Source of the DNA: Emcibacter sp.
Lineage (GTDB): Bacteria > Pseudomonadota > Alphaproteobacteria > Sphingomonadales > Emcibacteraceae
Length of the DNA stretch: 19,750 nt
Direction of reading: 5' to 3'
Assembly (NCBI GenBank): GCA_027019205.1
Contig: JALUWZ010000031.1
Location: 1-19,750, forward strand
Positions within the stretch are counted from its first letter, which is position 1. Each line of letters opens with the position of its first letter. The notes beneath the pieces are model-generated. The model did not search any database. It was not told the origin of the DNA and saw only the letters and a list, made by a program, of their open reading frames with translations. Shown here in pieces: positions 1 through 8,115 of the stretch. The position numbers and the translations under genes are program-made.

Positions 1-681
1 GCCCTTGAAGCCGTATTTCCACGGCACCACCAGCCGGAGCGGCGCCCCGTTCTGGTTGGGCAGTTCCCGGCCATATAAACCAATCGCCATCAGGGTGAGG
101 GGATGTGTCGCCTCATCCATACGCAGGCCTTCGACATAGGGCCAGCGGATGATGCGGCGGTGCTGCCCCGGCATCTGGTCCTTGTCAACAAGGGTTTCGA
201 AACGGACATATTTTGCCTTCGCGGTCGGCCCGAGCTGTTTGATAATATCGGCCAGTGGAATCCCGACCCAGGGAATGACCATCGACCATGCCTCGACACA
301 ACGCATCCGGTACAGCCTTTCCTGCGCCGTATGCGGGCTGATCAGATCGTCAAGATCATACTCCCCCGGCTTTGCCACATGGCCGTCAACCGTGACGGTC
401 CAGGGATTTGTCCGCAGGCTGTGGGCATTGCGCGCCGGATCTTCCTTTTCCGTGCCGAATTCGTAAAAATTATTATAGCCGGTCACCGCCTTATAGGGGG
501 TCGGCTTGTCTTCCACTGCGGCCTGTGCCGCCGGTGCCGACAGGCCGAGGGTGGCCGTGGTGGCAATCCCTGCGCCGATCAGGGCGCTATCCTTCATAAA
601 GTCGCGCCGGTTGCGATAAATTTTCTCCGGTGTGATGTCGCTGTATTTCACATCCGAAGGTTTCAGAAATTTGAATAACAT
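1..681 (-). CDS. msrP: Protein-methionine-sulfoxide reductase catalytic subunit MsrP (YedY), 3' end cut off by window
   Basis: Periplasmic molybdopterin enzyme that reduces methionine sulfoxide in exported proteins, normally paired with the heme membrane protein MsrQ. Translating the minus strand from ATG at 681 gives 227 residues with no stop before the window edge, about 70% of the usual length. A twin-arginine signal (NRRDFMKD, R25-R26) is followed by a hydrophobic stretch and an AQA-type cleavage site near residue 54. The mature part carries the family stretches GYNNFYEFG, YRMRCVEAWSM (C128 is the expected molybdenum-ligating cysteine), PYVEGLR, HPLTLM and NQNGAPLRLVVPWKYGFKG. The match to E. 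coli MsrP, as I remember that sequence, is close along the whole length. The gene diverges from uup across a 124-bp gap. Whether msrQ follows cannot be seen. Confidence 0.95.
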   Translation of the reverse strand, partial: MLFKFLKPSDVKYSDITPEKIYRNRRDFMKDSALIGAGIATTATLGLSAPAAQAAVEDKPTPYKAVTGYNNFYEFGTEKEDPARNAHSLRTNPWTVTVDGHVAKPGEYDLDDLISPHTAQERLYRMRCVEAWSMVIPWVGIPLADIIKQLGPTAKAKYVRFETLVDKDQMPGQHRRIIRWPYVEGLRMDEATHPLTLMAIGLYGRELPNQNGAPLRLVVPWKYGFKG

Positions 682-756
682 CTGTTTCTTTAGCCCTTGT
701 CGTCACTGTTTTTTCCCATAGTAAAATATTTAGGGCAGAAAATCTACAAACAGTCC

Positions 757-785
757 TTCACGTTATTGCGAGAATCCGCTATCAC
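757..785 (+). promoter_or_regulatory. Candidate sigma-70 promoter for uup
   Basis: TTCACG (757-762) and TATCAC (780-785) are 17 bp apart, a good housekeeping spacing, and lie 20 bp before the uup start. The same -10 hexamer with the same spacing occurs in the rpsB promoter candidate in this window. The remaining bases of the msrP-uup gap (682-756) are AT-rich and must also carry the msrP promoter, which I could not place. Assigned by eye only. Confidence 0.4.
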
Positions 786-805
786 TCTTTTTTTCAGGAG
801 AAAAT

Positions 806-2602
806 ATGGCCCCGCCCTATCTGACCATAACCGACATGGCGCTGCGTTTTGGCGCGACACCGTTATTTGACGGCATTGACCTTGCCATTGGCGAGCGCGA
901 CCGGATCAGCCTTGTTGGCCGTAACGGGTCGGGGAAATCGACCCTGCTCAAGGTGATTTCGGGGCAGGTGGAGGCCGACCGGGGCGAGCGGTTCCTCCAG
1001 CCCGGCTGCCATGTGACCTATCTTGATCAGGAGCCTGACCTCGGGGGCTATAAAAGCCTGCATGACTATATCGCCAGTGGCCTGACCCATGCCTCGGCAG
1101 AGGATAATTTCCGGGTTGATATTATTCTGGCGGAAATCGAGCTTGAACCGGGCCTTGACCCCGCCACCCTGTCCGGCGGGGAGGCGCGGCGGGCGGCACT
1201 GGCCCGGGCGCTGATCAGTGATGCGGATATTCTGCTGCTTGACGAGCCAACCAACCATCTTGATATCGCCACCATTGAATGGCTGGAAGGCCGCCTGAAA
1301 AATTTTCGCGGCGGGCTGGTGATCATCAGCCATGACCGCAGCTTCCTGAATAATATGACCAATGTTGTGTTGTGGCTTGACCGGGGGCGTCTGCGGCGGC
1401 TCGACAAGGGATTTAAGTATTTTGAGGAATGGTCGGAAATTATAATCGAGCAGGAACGGGCTGAACGGGCCAGACTTGACAAGCTGATCGAGAAGGAAAC
1501 CGAATGGTCCCACAAGGGCATTACCGCCCGGCGCAAAAGGAATATGGGCCGGATGCGGGCGCTTTGGGAACTGCGTGATAAACGCGCCGGTCAGATTGCC
1601 CTGACCGGACAGGCAAAGCTCGGGCTTGAAAGTGGCCGGACATCGGGCCGGAAAATTATCGAAGCATTCAAAATCTCGAAATCATATGGTGATCAGGTGA
1701 TTTTCGAGGATTTCTCCCTGCGGATCATGCGCGGCGACCGGATTGGCATCATCGGCAAAAACGGCGTTGGTAAAACCACCCTGCTGAAGGTCCTGACCCG
1801 GGAACTTGCCCCTGACAAAGGCCGGGTCAAGCATGGTACCAACCTCGAAATTACCTATCTGGACCAGAAACGCGCCCGACTGGATGAGGATCAGACCCTG
1901 TGGGATTTTTTGAGCGATGGCGGTGATCATATCATGGTGCGCGGACAGTCCCGGCATATCATCTCCTACCTTAAGGATTTTCTGTTTGATGCCGGGCAGG
2001 CCCGCAGTCCGATAAGCTCCTTGTCGGGGGGCGAGAAGAACCGCCTTGTGCTGGCGAAAACCCTGGCGATGCCGACCAATTTCCTGATACTGGACGAGCC
2101 GACCAATGATCTGGACATGGATACCCTTGATCTGTTGCAGGATGTGCTGGGCGATTATGACGGCACCCTTGTGCTGGTCAGCCATGACCGTGATTTCCTC
2201 GACCGGATCGTTACCTCGTCGCTGGTGCTGGAAGGGGACGGAAAGATTACCGAATATCCCGGTGGCTACAGCGATTATCTGCGTCAGCGCAAAAGCCCTG
2301 AAGCAAAAGCGTCAGCCGTAAAAAAGCCGGTCAGAAAAACCGATGCGCCGAAACAGCGGGCGGCGCGACTGAGCTATAAACACCGTTATGCGCTGGAACA
2401 GTTACCGGGGGAAATAGCCCGGCTGGAAAAGCAGATCAGTCAATATCAGGCGAAGCTCGGGCAGGCGGATTTTTACGCCCGCGACCCGGAGGGCTTTCAT
2501 AAGATCAATCAGGCCATGGAACAGGCAAAAACTGATCTTGCCAAAAAAGAGGATCAATGGCTGGAGCTTGAAATGATGCGGGAGGGGATAGAAACCCCGT
2601 AG
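806..2602 (+). CDS. uup: ABC-F family ATPase, Uup type
   Basis: Soluble ATPase with two fused ABC domains and no membrane segments. ABC-F proteins act on ribosomes, and Uup is also linked to precise excision of transposons and to DNA branch intermediates. Domain 1: Walker A GRNGSGKST (38-46), signature LSGGE (122-126), Walker B ILLLDEPTNHLD with E147. Domain 2: Walker A GKNGVGKTT (317-325), signature LSGGE (from 406), Walker B FLILDEPTNDLD with E431. A charged linker (about 215-290) separates the domains. The last 75 or so residues form a basic, then helical coiled-coil C-terminal domain (LPGEIARLEKQI), which points to Uup rather than EttA. Start ATG has AGGAG at 796-800. The gene stands alone and is convergent with the VWA gene, 35 bp away. 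At 598 aa it is slightly shorter than E. coli Uup. Confidence 0.93.
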   Translation: MAPPYLTITDMALRFGATPLFDGIDLAIGERDRISLVGRNGSGKSTLLKVISGQVEADRGERFLQPGCHVTYLDQEPDLGGYKSLHDYIASGLTHASAEDNFRVDIILAEIELEPGLDPATLSGGEARRAALARALISDADILLLDEPTNHLDIATIEWLEGRLKNFRGGLVIISHDRSFLNNMTNVVLWLDRGRLRRLDKGFKYFEEWSEIIIEQERAERARLDKLIEKETEWSHKGITARRKRNMGRMRALWELRDKRAGQIALTGQAKLGLESGRTSGRKIIEAFKISKSYGDQVIFEDFSLRIMRGDRIGIIGKNGVGKTTLLKVLTRELAPDKGRVKHGTNLEITYLDQKRARLDEDQTLWDFLSDGGDHIMVRGQSRHIISYLKDFLFDAGQARSPISSLSGGEKNRLVLAKTLAMPTNFLILDEPTNDLDMDTLDLLQDVLGDYDGTLVLVSHDRDFLDRIVTSSLVLEGDGKITEYPGGYSDYLRQRKSPEAKASAVKKPVRKTDAPKQRAARLSYKHRYALEQLPGEIARLEKQISQYQAKLGQADFYARDPEGFHKINQAMEQAKTDLAKKEDQWLELEMMREGIETP

Positions 2603-2637
2603 ATGGAATTCCTGTTATAAGGATACCCGATTTTCTG

Positions 2638-5600
2638 TTAATGATCCGTCAATCCAGCAGCTTTGGCCATCGCCCTGTGAAAACCGGCGGTGGTCGGTGC
2701 CGAGGCCGCTGATCTCAGGCCGTTTGCTATGGTGGCCATGTCGCTGGCATTGTTTTTAATATCATTGAGCATACCGGCATCGACGCCGAAAACCAGGGTT
2801 GCCGCATCCTTGATCGCGTTTCTGGCCGGCTTCTGCGCCCATGATTTCGCCGCATCGGCCAAAGATTTTGCCACGGCTATTCCCACCGTTTTGGCAAAAT
2901 CATCCGGGCTGCCTTTTATCTTGCATAATTTGGCCGCGCTTGCCCTGGCCTTGCCGGGCGATTTATTCAATAATGCATCATCCGCGTCGATGGCCTGATT
3001 GACATATCCCAGCATCAGGGTTGAATAACACCAGAGCTTGTTTTCCTCGCGCTTCATGGCGGCAATCGCGCCGAGCAGAACCCCTGTACTGGCATAGGCC
3101 CCGGGGGCTTTCCCGGCCATCTTGGTGTAAAGCTCGTACATTTTGTCAATTTTATCAAATTGTGCAGCCAGGCTTTCAATCGACGCCCCCTTGGCCATCA
3201 CCCCGTTATCCTCCAGATAAAAACCGGCGAAATATTGTGCAGTATTATTATCCGCCAGCCATATCCATTGCGGGGCATCCTTTGCGGTAAGCCAATAGCG
3301 GTCCTTGCCCGCATGAGTTTTGCGCAATTCCCGCATGGCACCGGTCCAGTAATCCGGCGATGGTTCCTGCTGCGGGGTGGATAGAAGATTGTCTTGCTGT
3401 GTCAGAAGGGCATCCACGGCATTCTCCCCGCCGAGCAACATCCCCTCGGCAATATTTAGGGCCACATCGAGCCGGAAAGTCTCCCCGGCATCCTGTGCGC
3501 CATATCCCCGCAGCGCCCTGTCAACCACATCGAATACCACATGTTCCTTCATAGCTTCCCCACCCGGCAGGACCATGCTGCGTTTCATGTAAATATTGAT
3601 CCCGCCCGACAGTCTGGCTCCGGTGCCGGACCCCAAAGCAGACAGGGTCCTGATACTGTTTACTGTCGAGACCAGATCATAGGATGGCCGGTCGTAATAT
3701 TCGCTATTTGAGGTCGGGGCAGCTCCGGACCGGCTGCGCAGGGCTTCAATCCAGTTGGTAATATAGGCCGCCGCAACAATATCCGGGGCAAATTTTCCAT
3801 GATCAAAATAGAATTGGGTCTGACCGGCAAGGGCATAGCCGATATTCGGGCCGTCAAGCCGGAAAATATCCCGTCTGGTCATTCTGTCGCTGGCATTGGT
3901 CAGGGAAGGGTATCCTTGAACGCCATAGCTTTTGCCATTGAAGACCGCATACAGCACCGGATCAGATTTTTGCACCGGCGCCGGTTCACTGTAACGGCCA
4001 CTGACCTGATATTCCGTGTCCCTCAGCCGGACCTGTAATTGCCGGGAGCGGTCTTCTTTGTTCCCACGGGAAATATCGTCTGTCCTTTCAGGGGCAGCAT
4101 TATAGCTTAGGGCGGCATAGGAACTGAGAAAACGCCCTATTTTGCCATATATGATATCCAGATCCCCGATTTTGGTGATTTTCAGGGAAAACCCGCCGGT
4201 GGCGTCCGCAATACGGCTGATCAGCGCATGATCGGCATTCTTGCCCAGGGCAATGGCAATCAACCGGATATTCCGGTCTTTCAGATGCTTGATGGTTTGG
4301 GCTTCGGAGCCGCCGACATTATCTGCGCCGTCTGTCAACAGAACAATGGTCCCGCCGCCAATTCCCTTCTGATCTGCCGCACTATTCAGTGCTTTGAATA
4401 TCCCGGTAAAGTCCCGTTCCGCCAGCCCGGAGGCGGCGGCCCTGATCGCTTTCCCGTCTCCGAGCGGCTTCAGGGCAACTTCGGTTTGGGTGCTCATGGC
4501 AAAACTGAGCAGGCTTACCGGAATTTCCGGCGATAATTTTCCGGCAAGCCGGATAATCGCCTGTTGTGAAATCTTGAAGGCGCCAATGTCTTTCATGCTG
4601 CCGCTGACATCACTGACAATGGAAACTGCCTGCCCGCCATAGCTGATTTTTTCCAGCCTGACATTAACCGGCCTGCCATTGTCCGTGACCTGAAAATGCT
4701 GCGGCATCATGGCATTCTTGCCGACACCGTCGAGGGCAAGCTGCAGGGTTATCTGCGGGAAATTCGAGCTGTCTATATCCACAAGCCTCATGGCGGTGAC
4801 GGCCTTGGGATCAAAAGGCATCAGCTTTGTTATATCGGGGGACGGCGGCTCAAGGCCGATTCCCGCTGTTTCACCGTCCGGTCTGAAAGGCCGTCCCGAT
4901 ATGGTCTGCCCCTCGATTGTCAGCATCGGGGTCCACATGGGAACCCGGTTCGGGTCCGGCGGGCCGTTTAATATTCCAGGCGGGTCATGGGTTGGCAAAA
5001 AGCTGAGCGAAATATCTTTTCCCGCTGTCTGGCCCTGCCATTTCATCAGCGGCTTTTCAAGGCCCCGCTGATCCCGCAGCCATAATTCAATGCCGCCATT
5101 GGCCTGAACAGGGGCATATAGCGACCGGCCCTCTTTTGGTTGGGCCATATCCGGGAAAGTCGGGTTGAAATAAAGCTGGTCTTCCCCGTCTTTGGTCGCC
5201 AGAATATAGACCCGCTGTTCATCAGGGTTGCTGTTGCCAAAACCTTTATAGGGATCAATGGATTTGTCCTGCAGGACTTTCTTTACCCGGTCCGTTTTTG
5301 CCTGCATGCTGCCGGCCTGCTGTTGCAGTTGCCGCAGCATATCCTGCCAGTCTGCCGTCTCACTTTCCGGGTCATATCCGATACGTCTGGAAATTTCTTT
5401 CAACAGCGCCCCGCCCCGGCGACCGAAATGACCGGAAGACGGTGGGGCATCGGTGAAAGGGGCATAGTCTGATACCGAATAAAATGTCACCTTCCAGCCC
5501 ATGGCTTTCAACAGCTCAGCCAGCAGACTGGCCCGGTCGAGCACATTGCCGGAACGGGTCCGCAGCATGGTCTCCGCGCTTTGACGATGGCCGAAATAGG

Positions 5601-5841
5601 GTGAATACAGCGTACGGTCCCGAACAAATTCATAGGCCGCCTCGGGGGTTTTGAGGTTTTTTGCCGCCCCGGCCACTGTAAGACCCGGGGCTTCCAGTTC
5701 CGCCCGGTATTTGATCAGCAGGTCCAGCAGGGACTGATCCTTGTAATCCGGCCCGAACGTACACATCCTGACCGCGAGCAGCAGCAGCAGTATAACGGCA
5801 ACGGCCATTACGATTCGTTTTGTGGAAATCTGCTTTCTCAA
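2638..5841 (-). CDS. Membrane-anchored protein with degenerate transglutaminase-like domain and von Willebrand A domain
   Basis: About 1067 residues; I do not recognise a named family for the whole protein. From the TTG start: basic N-terminus and one hydrophobic segment (about 10-26), so probably inner-membrane anchored with the rest periplasmic. Residues about 55-235 resemble a transglutaminase-like fold (SGNVLDRASLLAELLKAMG at 97-115; YFNPTFPD at 224-231), but the usual Cys, His and Asp appear replaced. Residues about 405-575 are a VWA domain with a complete MIDAS metal site: DVSGS (D411, S413, S415), T479 and D504 in LLTDGAD. The C-terminal 450 or so residues match nothing I know. I prefer the TTG at 5841 because GGAGG lies 8 bases before it. 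An in-frame ATG at 5913 lacks a ribosome site and would lie close to the rpsB promoter. VWA domains usually bind protein partners, so a role in surface or envelope assembly is possible but unproven. Confidence 0.85.
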   Translation of the reverse strand: MRKQISTKRIVMAVAVILLLLLAVRMCTFGPDYKDQSLLDLLIKYRAELEAPGLTVAGAAKNLKTPEAAYEFVRDRTLYSPYFGHRQSAETMLRTRSGNVLDRASLLAELLKAMGWKVTFYSVSDYAPFTDAPPSSGHFGRRGGALLKEISRRIGYDPESETADWQDMLRQLQQQAGSMQAKTDRVKKVLQDKSIDPYKGFGNSNPDEQRVYILATKDGEDQLYFNPTFPDMAQPKEGRSLYAPVQANGGIELWLRDQRGLEKPLMKWQGQTAGKDISLSFLPTHDPPGILNGPPDPNRVPMWTPMLTIEGQTISGRPFRPDGETAGIGLEPPSPDITKLMPFDPKAVTAMRLVDIDSSNFPQITLQLALDGVGKNAMMPQHFQVTDNGRPVNVRLEKISYGGQAVSIVSDVSGSMKDIGAFKISQQAIIRLAGKLSPEIPVSLLSFAMSTQTEVALKPLGDGKAIRAAASGLAERDFTGIFKALNSAADQKGIGGGTIVLLTDGADNVGGSEAQTIKHLKDRNIRLIAIALGKNADHALISRIADATGGFSLKITKIGDLDIIYGKIGRFLSSYAALSYNAAPERTDDISRGNKEDRSRQLQVRLRDTEYQVSGRYSEPAPVQKSDPVLYAVFNGKSYGVQGYPSLTNASDRMTRRDIFRLDGPNIGYALAGQTQFYFDHGKFAPDIVAAAYITNWIEALRSRSGAAPTSNSEYYDRPSYDLVSTVNSIRTLSALGSGTGARLSGGINIYMKRSMVLPGGEAMKEHVVFDVVDRALRGYGAQDAGETFRLDVALNIAEGMLLGGENAVDALLTQQDNLLSTPQQEPSPDYWTGAMRELRKTHAGKDRYWLTAKDAPQWIWLADNNTAQYFAGFYLEDNGVMAKGASIESLAAQFDKIDKMYELYTKMAGKAPGAYASTGVLLGAIAAMKREENKLWCYSTLMLGYVNQAIDADDALLNKSPGKARASAAKLCKIKGSPDDFAKTVGIAVAKSLADAAKSWAQKPARNAIKDAATLVFGVDAGMLNDIKNNASDMATIANGLRSAASAPTTAGFHRAMAKAAGLTDH

Positions 5842-5860
5842 AACATCTCCCTCCAAGGGT

Positions 5861-5890
5861 AATCTAGCATATTCGACGCCCCGCCTGCAA
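5861..5890 (-). promoter_or_regulatory. Candidate promoter for the VWA gene
   Basis: On the minus strand TTGCAG (5890-5885) and TAGATT (5866-5861) are 18 bp apart. Transcription from here would begin just before the GGAGG site and would exclude the upstream ATG at 5913, which supports the TTG start. Hexamer matches to consensus are only moderate. Confidence 0.28.
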
Positions 5891-5928
5891 ACCAAATTCC
5901 CCGCGAAAGTCATAAAGTGAGAAAAGTC

Positions 5929-5957
5929 TTGATCTTTTGGCCGAAGGGCTGTATCAC
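5929..5957 (+). promoter_or_regulatory. Candidate rpsB-tsf promoter
   Basis: TTGATC (5929-5934), a 17-bp spacer, then TATCAC (5952-5957). Transcription starting near 5965 would give a leader of roughly 110 bases, enough to contain the paired structure at 6012-6060. It lies back to back with the VWA gene promoter candidate. Confidence 0.45.
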
Positions 5958-6011
5958 GCGCCTACTTCACACGCGGGATTTTAAGTTGACCTCCTACATA
6001 TCGGGGAAAAC

Positions 6012-6060
6012 TTTCCGGTGTCTCATATGAGATCACACCCTGCGGAGGATTAACCGGAAA
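6012..6060 (+). promoter_or_regulatory. Structured rpsB leader, probable S2 autoregulatory element
   Basis: TTTCCGGT (6012-6019) is perfectly complementary to ACCGGAAA (6053-6060). Inside it, GGTG (6017-6020) pairs with CACC (6036-6039), and TCTC with GAGA (6021-6024/6029-6032) closes an ATAT loop. The two pairings share GGT at 6017-6019, so they are partly exclusive, as expected of a switch. A decoy-like GGAGG (6044-6048) lies in the outer loop, too far from the start codon to be its ribosome site. Gammaproteobacterial rpsB leaders are known to be repressed by S2. Equivalence here is my inference from position and shape. Confidence 0.5.
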
Positions 6061-6074
6061 ACAAGGAAAAAACT

Positions 6075-6935
6075 ATGGCAGTGCCAACTTTTTCAATGCG
6101 TCAGCTTCTCGAAGCGGGCGTCCATTTTGGCCATCAGGCCCATCGCTGGAACCCGAAGATGAAAGAATATATCTTTGGCGCCCGCAACAAGGTTCATATC
6201 ATCAACCTGTCAATTACCGTGCCGTTGCTGCATCGGGCGCTGGAAACTGTGCGCGATGTTACCGCTTCCGGCGGACGGGTTCTGTTTGTCGGCACCAAGC
6301 GTCAGGCCTCCGGCCCGATTGCCGAAGCCGCGAAACGTTGTGGCCAGTATTACGTCAATCACCGCTGGCTTGGCGGCATGATGACCAACTGGCAGACCAT
6401 TTCCAATTCGATCAAGCGTCTGAAAGACCTTGATAAAAAATTGTCAGAGGAAACCACCGGCCTGACCAAAAAAGAAATGCTGCAGATGACCCGTGAGCGG
6501 GACAAGCTTGAACGCGCCCTTGGCGGGATCAAGGATATGGGCGGTATTCCGAATATCCTGTTTGTCATTGACACCAACAAGGAAGACCTGGCGATTCAGG
6601 AAGCAAACAAGCTGGGCATTCCGGTTGTGGCCATTCTGGATACCAACTGTAATCCCGACGGCATTACCTTTCCCATCCCGGGCAATGATGATGCAACCCG
6701 CGCGATACAGCTTTACTGCGATCTGGTCTCCGGTGCGGTGCTTGACGGCATTCAGCAGGAACTGGTTGAACAGGGTGTCGATCTCGGGGCAACAGAGGAA
6801 ACTCCGGTAGTCGAGGAAGTTGCGGTTGTGGAAGAGGTCGTTGTCGTGGCAGAGGCTGCTCCGGTGGTTGAGGCAGAAACTCCGGCAGAGATACCGGAAG
6901 AAGCCAAGGCAGAAGAAGCTAAAGCTTCGGAATAG
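6075..6935 (+). CDS. rpsB: 30S ribosomal protein S2
   Basis: Small-subunit protein needed to load S1. The opening residues MRQLLEAGVHFGHQAHRWNPKM are a textbook S2 start, followed by FVGTKRQA, VNHRWLGGMMTNW, PNILFVIDTNKE and IPVVAILDTNCNPD, with the central coiled-coil region at about 100-155. Length is 286 aa against 241 in E. coli. The excess is an acidic tail of about 46 residues rich in Glu, Val and Ala, with no complexity beyond VVEEV-like repeats. Such tails are common in alphaproteobacterial S2. Start ATG has AAGGA at 6063-6067. It is followed by tsf after 72 bp, the usual pairing. Confidence 0.98.
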   Translation: MAVPTFSMRQLLEAGVHFGHQAHRWNPKMKEYIFGARNKVHIINLSITVPLLHRALETVRDVTASGGRVLFVGTKRQASGPIAEAAKRCGQYYVNHRWLGGMMTNWQTISNSIKRLKDLDKKLSEETTGLTKKEMLQMTRERDKLERALGGIKDMGGIPNILFVIDTNKEDLAIQEANKLGIPVVAILDTNCNPDGITFPIPGNDDATRAIQLYCDLVSGAVLDGIQQELVEQGVDLGATEETPVVEEVAVVEEVVVVAEAAPVVEAETPAEIPEEAKAEEAKASE

Positions 6936-6945
6936 GTTAACAGTG

Positions 6946-6984
6946 GCAGGCCCGGGATATTATGATCCGGTTCCTGCTGCTTTT
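6946..6984 (+). terminator. Hairpin between rpsB and tsf, possible attenuator
   Basis: GCAGG (6946-6950) pairs with CCTGC (6973-6977). Inside, CCGG (6952-6955) pairs with CCGG (6967-6970), and AT with AT, with small bulges. A short T run (6981-6984) follows after three bases. The T run is too short for a strong terminator, so partial termination or mRNA processing that sets the S2 to EF-Ts ratio is more likely. Confidence 0.35.
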
Positions 6985-7007
6985 CAGATAAGATACAAGG
7001 AAGAATG

Positions 7008-7934
7008 ATGGCTCAGATTACGGCTGCTCTCGTCAAGGAATTGCGTGAAAAATCCGGTGCGGGAATGATGGATTGCAAAAATGCCCTGAAGGAAAATGAT
7101 GGTAACGTTGAAAATGCCATGGACTGGCTGCGTCAGAAAGGCATCGCCAAGGCGGCCAAGAAATCCGGTCGGGTTGCGGCAGAAGGCCTGGTGGCCGTGG
7201 CATCCAATGGTCCGTCTGCGGTTGCGGTGGAATTAAACTCCGAAACGGATTTTGTTGCCCGTAACGAGGGCTTTCAGGATATTGTCCGGACGGTTGCGGC
7301 GGTAGCACTGGAAAATAACGGTGATCTTGCGGCGACTCTGGCGGCAACTTATCCTGATAAAGAGCTTAATGTTGCCGATCAGCTGGTCGAATTTGTCGGC
7401 ACTATCGGCGAAAATATGACCCTGCGCCGCACCGAAGGACTGAGGGTTGAACAGGGTGTTGTCGCGACCTATGTCCATAACAGTGTTACGGCGGGACTTG
7501 GCAAGATTGCGGTTCTGGTTGCCCTCGAAAGCGCGGCGGATGAGGCCACCCTTACGGCACTCGGCAAGCAGCTCGCCATGCATGTGGCGGCCTCGGCACC
7601 GCTGGCCCTGTCAATTGATGACCTTGACGCCGGGGCGGTCGAACGCGAACGCAATATATTGATTGAACAGGCCCGGGCGTCCGGCAAGCCCGACAATATC
7701 ATTGAGAAAATGATTGTTGGCCGGATGGCAAAATATTATCAGGAAGTTGTTTTCCTCGAACAGACCTTCATCATTGATGGTGAGACAAAGATTGCCAAAG
7801 TGATTGAAAAGGCTGCCAAAGACGCAGGGACAGAGATTAAAATAACCGGTTATGTCCGTCTTGAACTGGGCGCCGGGATTGACAAGGCAGAAGAGGATTT
7901 TGCCGCCGAAGTCGCCGCTGTCGCCGGTCAATAA
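7008..7934 (+). CDS. tsf: Translation elongation factor Ts
   Basis: Nucleotide exchange factor that regenerates EF-Tu-GTP. The N-terminal UBA-like domain is intact (ITAALVKELREKSGAGMMDCKNAL), followed by the EF-Tu contact motif LNSETDFVARN and two core subdomains. Length is 308 aa against 283 in E. coli. Two ATGs stand side by side at 7005 and 7008. The second is chosen because AAGGAAG (6997-7003) is better spaced from it and because the protein then begins MAQITAALVKEL like its relatives. Second gene of the rpsB-tsf unit; probably followed by a weak stop signal and a new promoter before pyrH. Confidence 0.97.
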   Translation: MAQITAALVKELREKSGAGMMDCKNALKENDGNVENAMDWLRQKGIAKAAKKSGRVAAEGLVAVASNGPSAVAVELNSETDFVARNEGFQDIVRTVAAVALENNGDLAATLAATYPDKELNVADQLVEFVGTIGENMTLRRTEGLRVEQGVVATYVHNSVTAGLGKIAVLVALESAADEATLTALGKQLAMHVAASAPLALSIDDLDAGAVERERNILIEQARASGKPDNIIEKMIVGRMAKYYQEVVFLEQTFIIDGETKIAKVIEKAAKDAGTEIKITGYVRLELGAGIDKAEEDFAAEVAAVAGQ

Positions 7935-7942
7935 ATTTTTCT

Positions 7943-7994
7943 TTCGGGCTCATTTGACAATAAATGTAAAAGTTTATTCGCATTTGGGCCCGAA
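7943..7994 (+). terminator. Long-looped stem after tsf, weak terminator candidate
   Basis: TTCGGGC (7943-7949) pairs with GCCCGAA (7988-7994) across a 38-base loop that is AT-rich and can fold further (ATAAA against TTTAT). The following sequence is T-rich but has no clean T run. This could reduce read-through from tsf into pyrH. The loop also contains a perfect TTGACA (7954-7959) without a convincing -10 at the right distance. Confidence 0.25.
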
Positions 7995-8038
7995 TTGTAT
8001 ATTCTGCCCATAATTTTTTATAATTAATTTTTTATAAT
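7995..8038 (+). promoter_or_regulatory. Candidate pyrH promoter region with duplicated TATAAT
   Basis: A 14-bp unit TAATTTTTTATAAT occurs twice in perfect tandem (8011-8024 and 8025-8038). Each copy ends in a consensus -10 hexamer TATAAT (8019-8024 and 8033-8038). TTGTAT at 7995-8000 lies 18 bp before the first -10. The tsf-pyrH gap of 181 bp is the longest in the operon and by far the most AT-rich part, which fits a separate promoter for pyrH and the genes after it. Confidence 0.45.
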
Positions 8039-8078
8039 AATGTATAAAGAGACCATTGCCGACCAGAGTCAACATGGC

Positions 8079-8106
8079 CTGAACGGTATGATCTGAACGG
8101 GATAAC
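8079..8106 (+). repeat. Imperfect 14-bp tandem repeat in the pyrH leader
   Basis: CTGAACGGTATGAT (8079-8092) is followed directly by CTGAACGGGATAAC (8093-8106), 11 of 14 bases identical. It ends next to the pyrH ribosome-binding site AAGG (8107-8110). No function is evident. Confidence 0.6.
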
Positions 8107-8115
8107 AAGGTAAAT

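Noticed and set aside
103..678. 191-codon open frame on the plus strand
   Set aside because: It is antisense to msrP, whose translation matches the family over its whole visible length, so this frame is a shadow.
2603..2637. Possible bidirectional terminator between uup and the VWA gene
   Set aside because: The 35-bp gap between the convergent stops shows no stable inverted repeat with a T run on either strand.
7954..7982. Perfect TTGACA after tsf as main pyrH -35
   Set aside because: No acceptable -10 hexamer at 16-18 bp; the TATAAT copies further down are better candidates.
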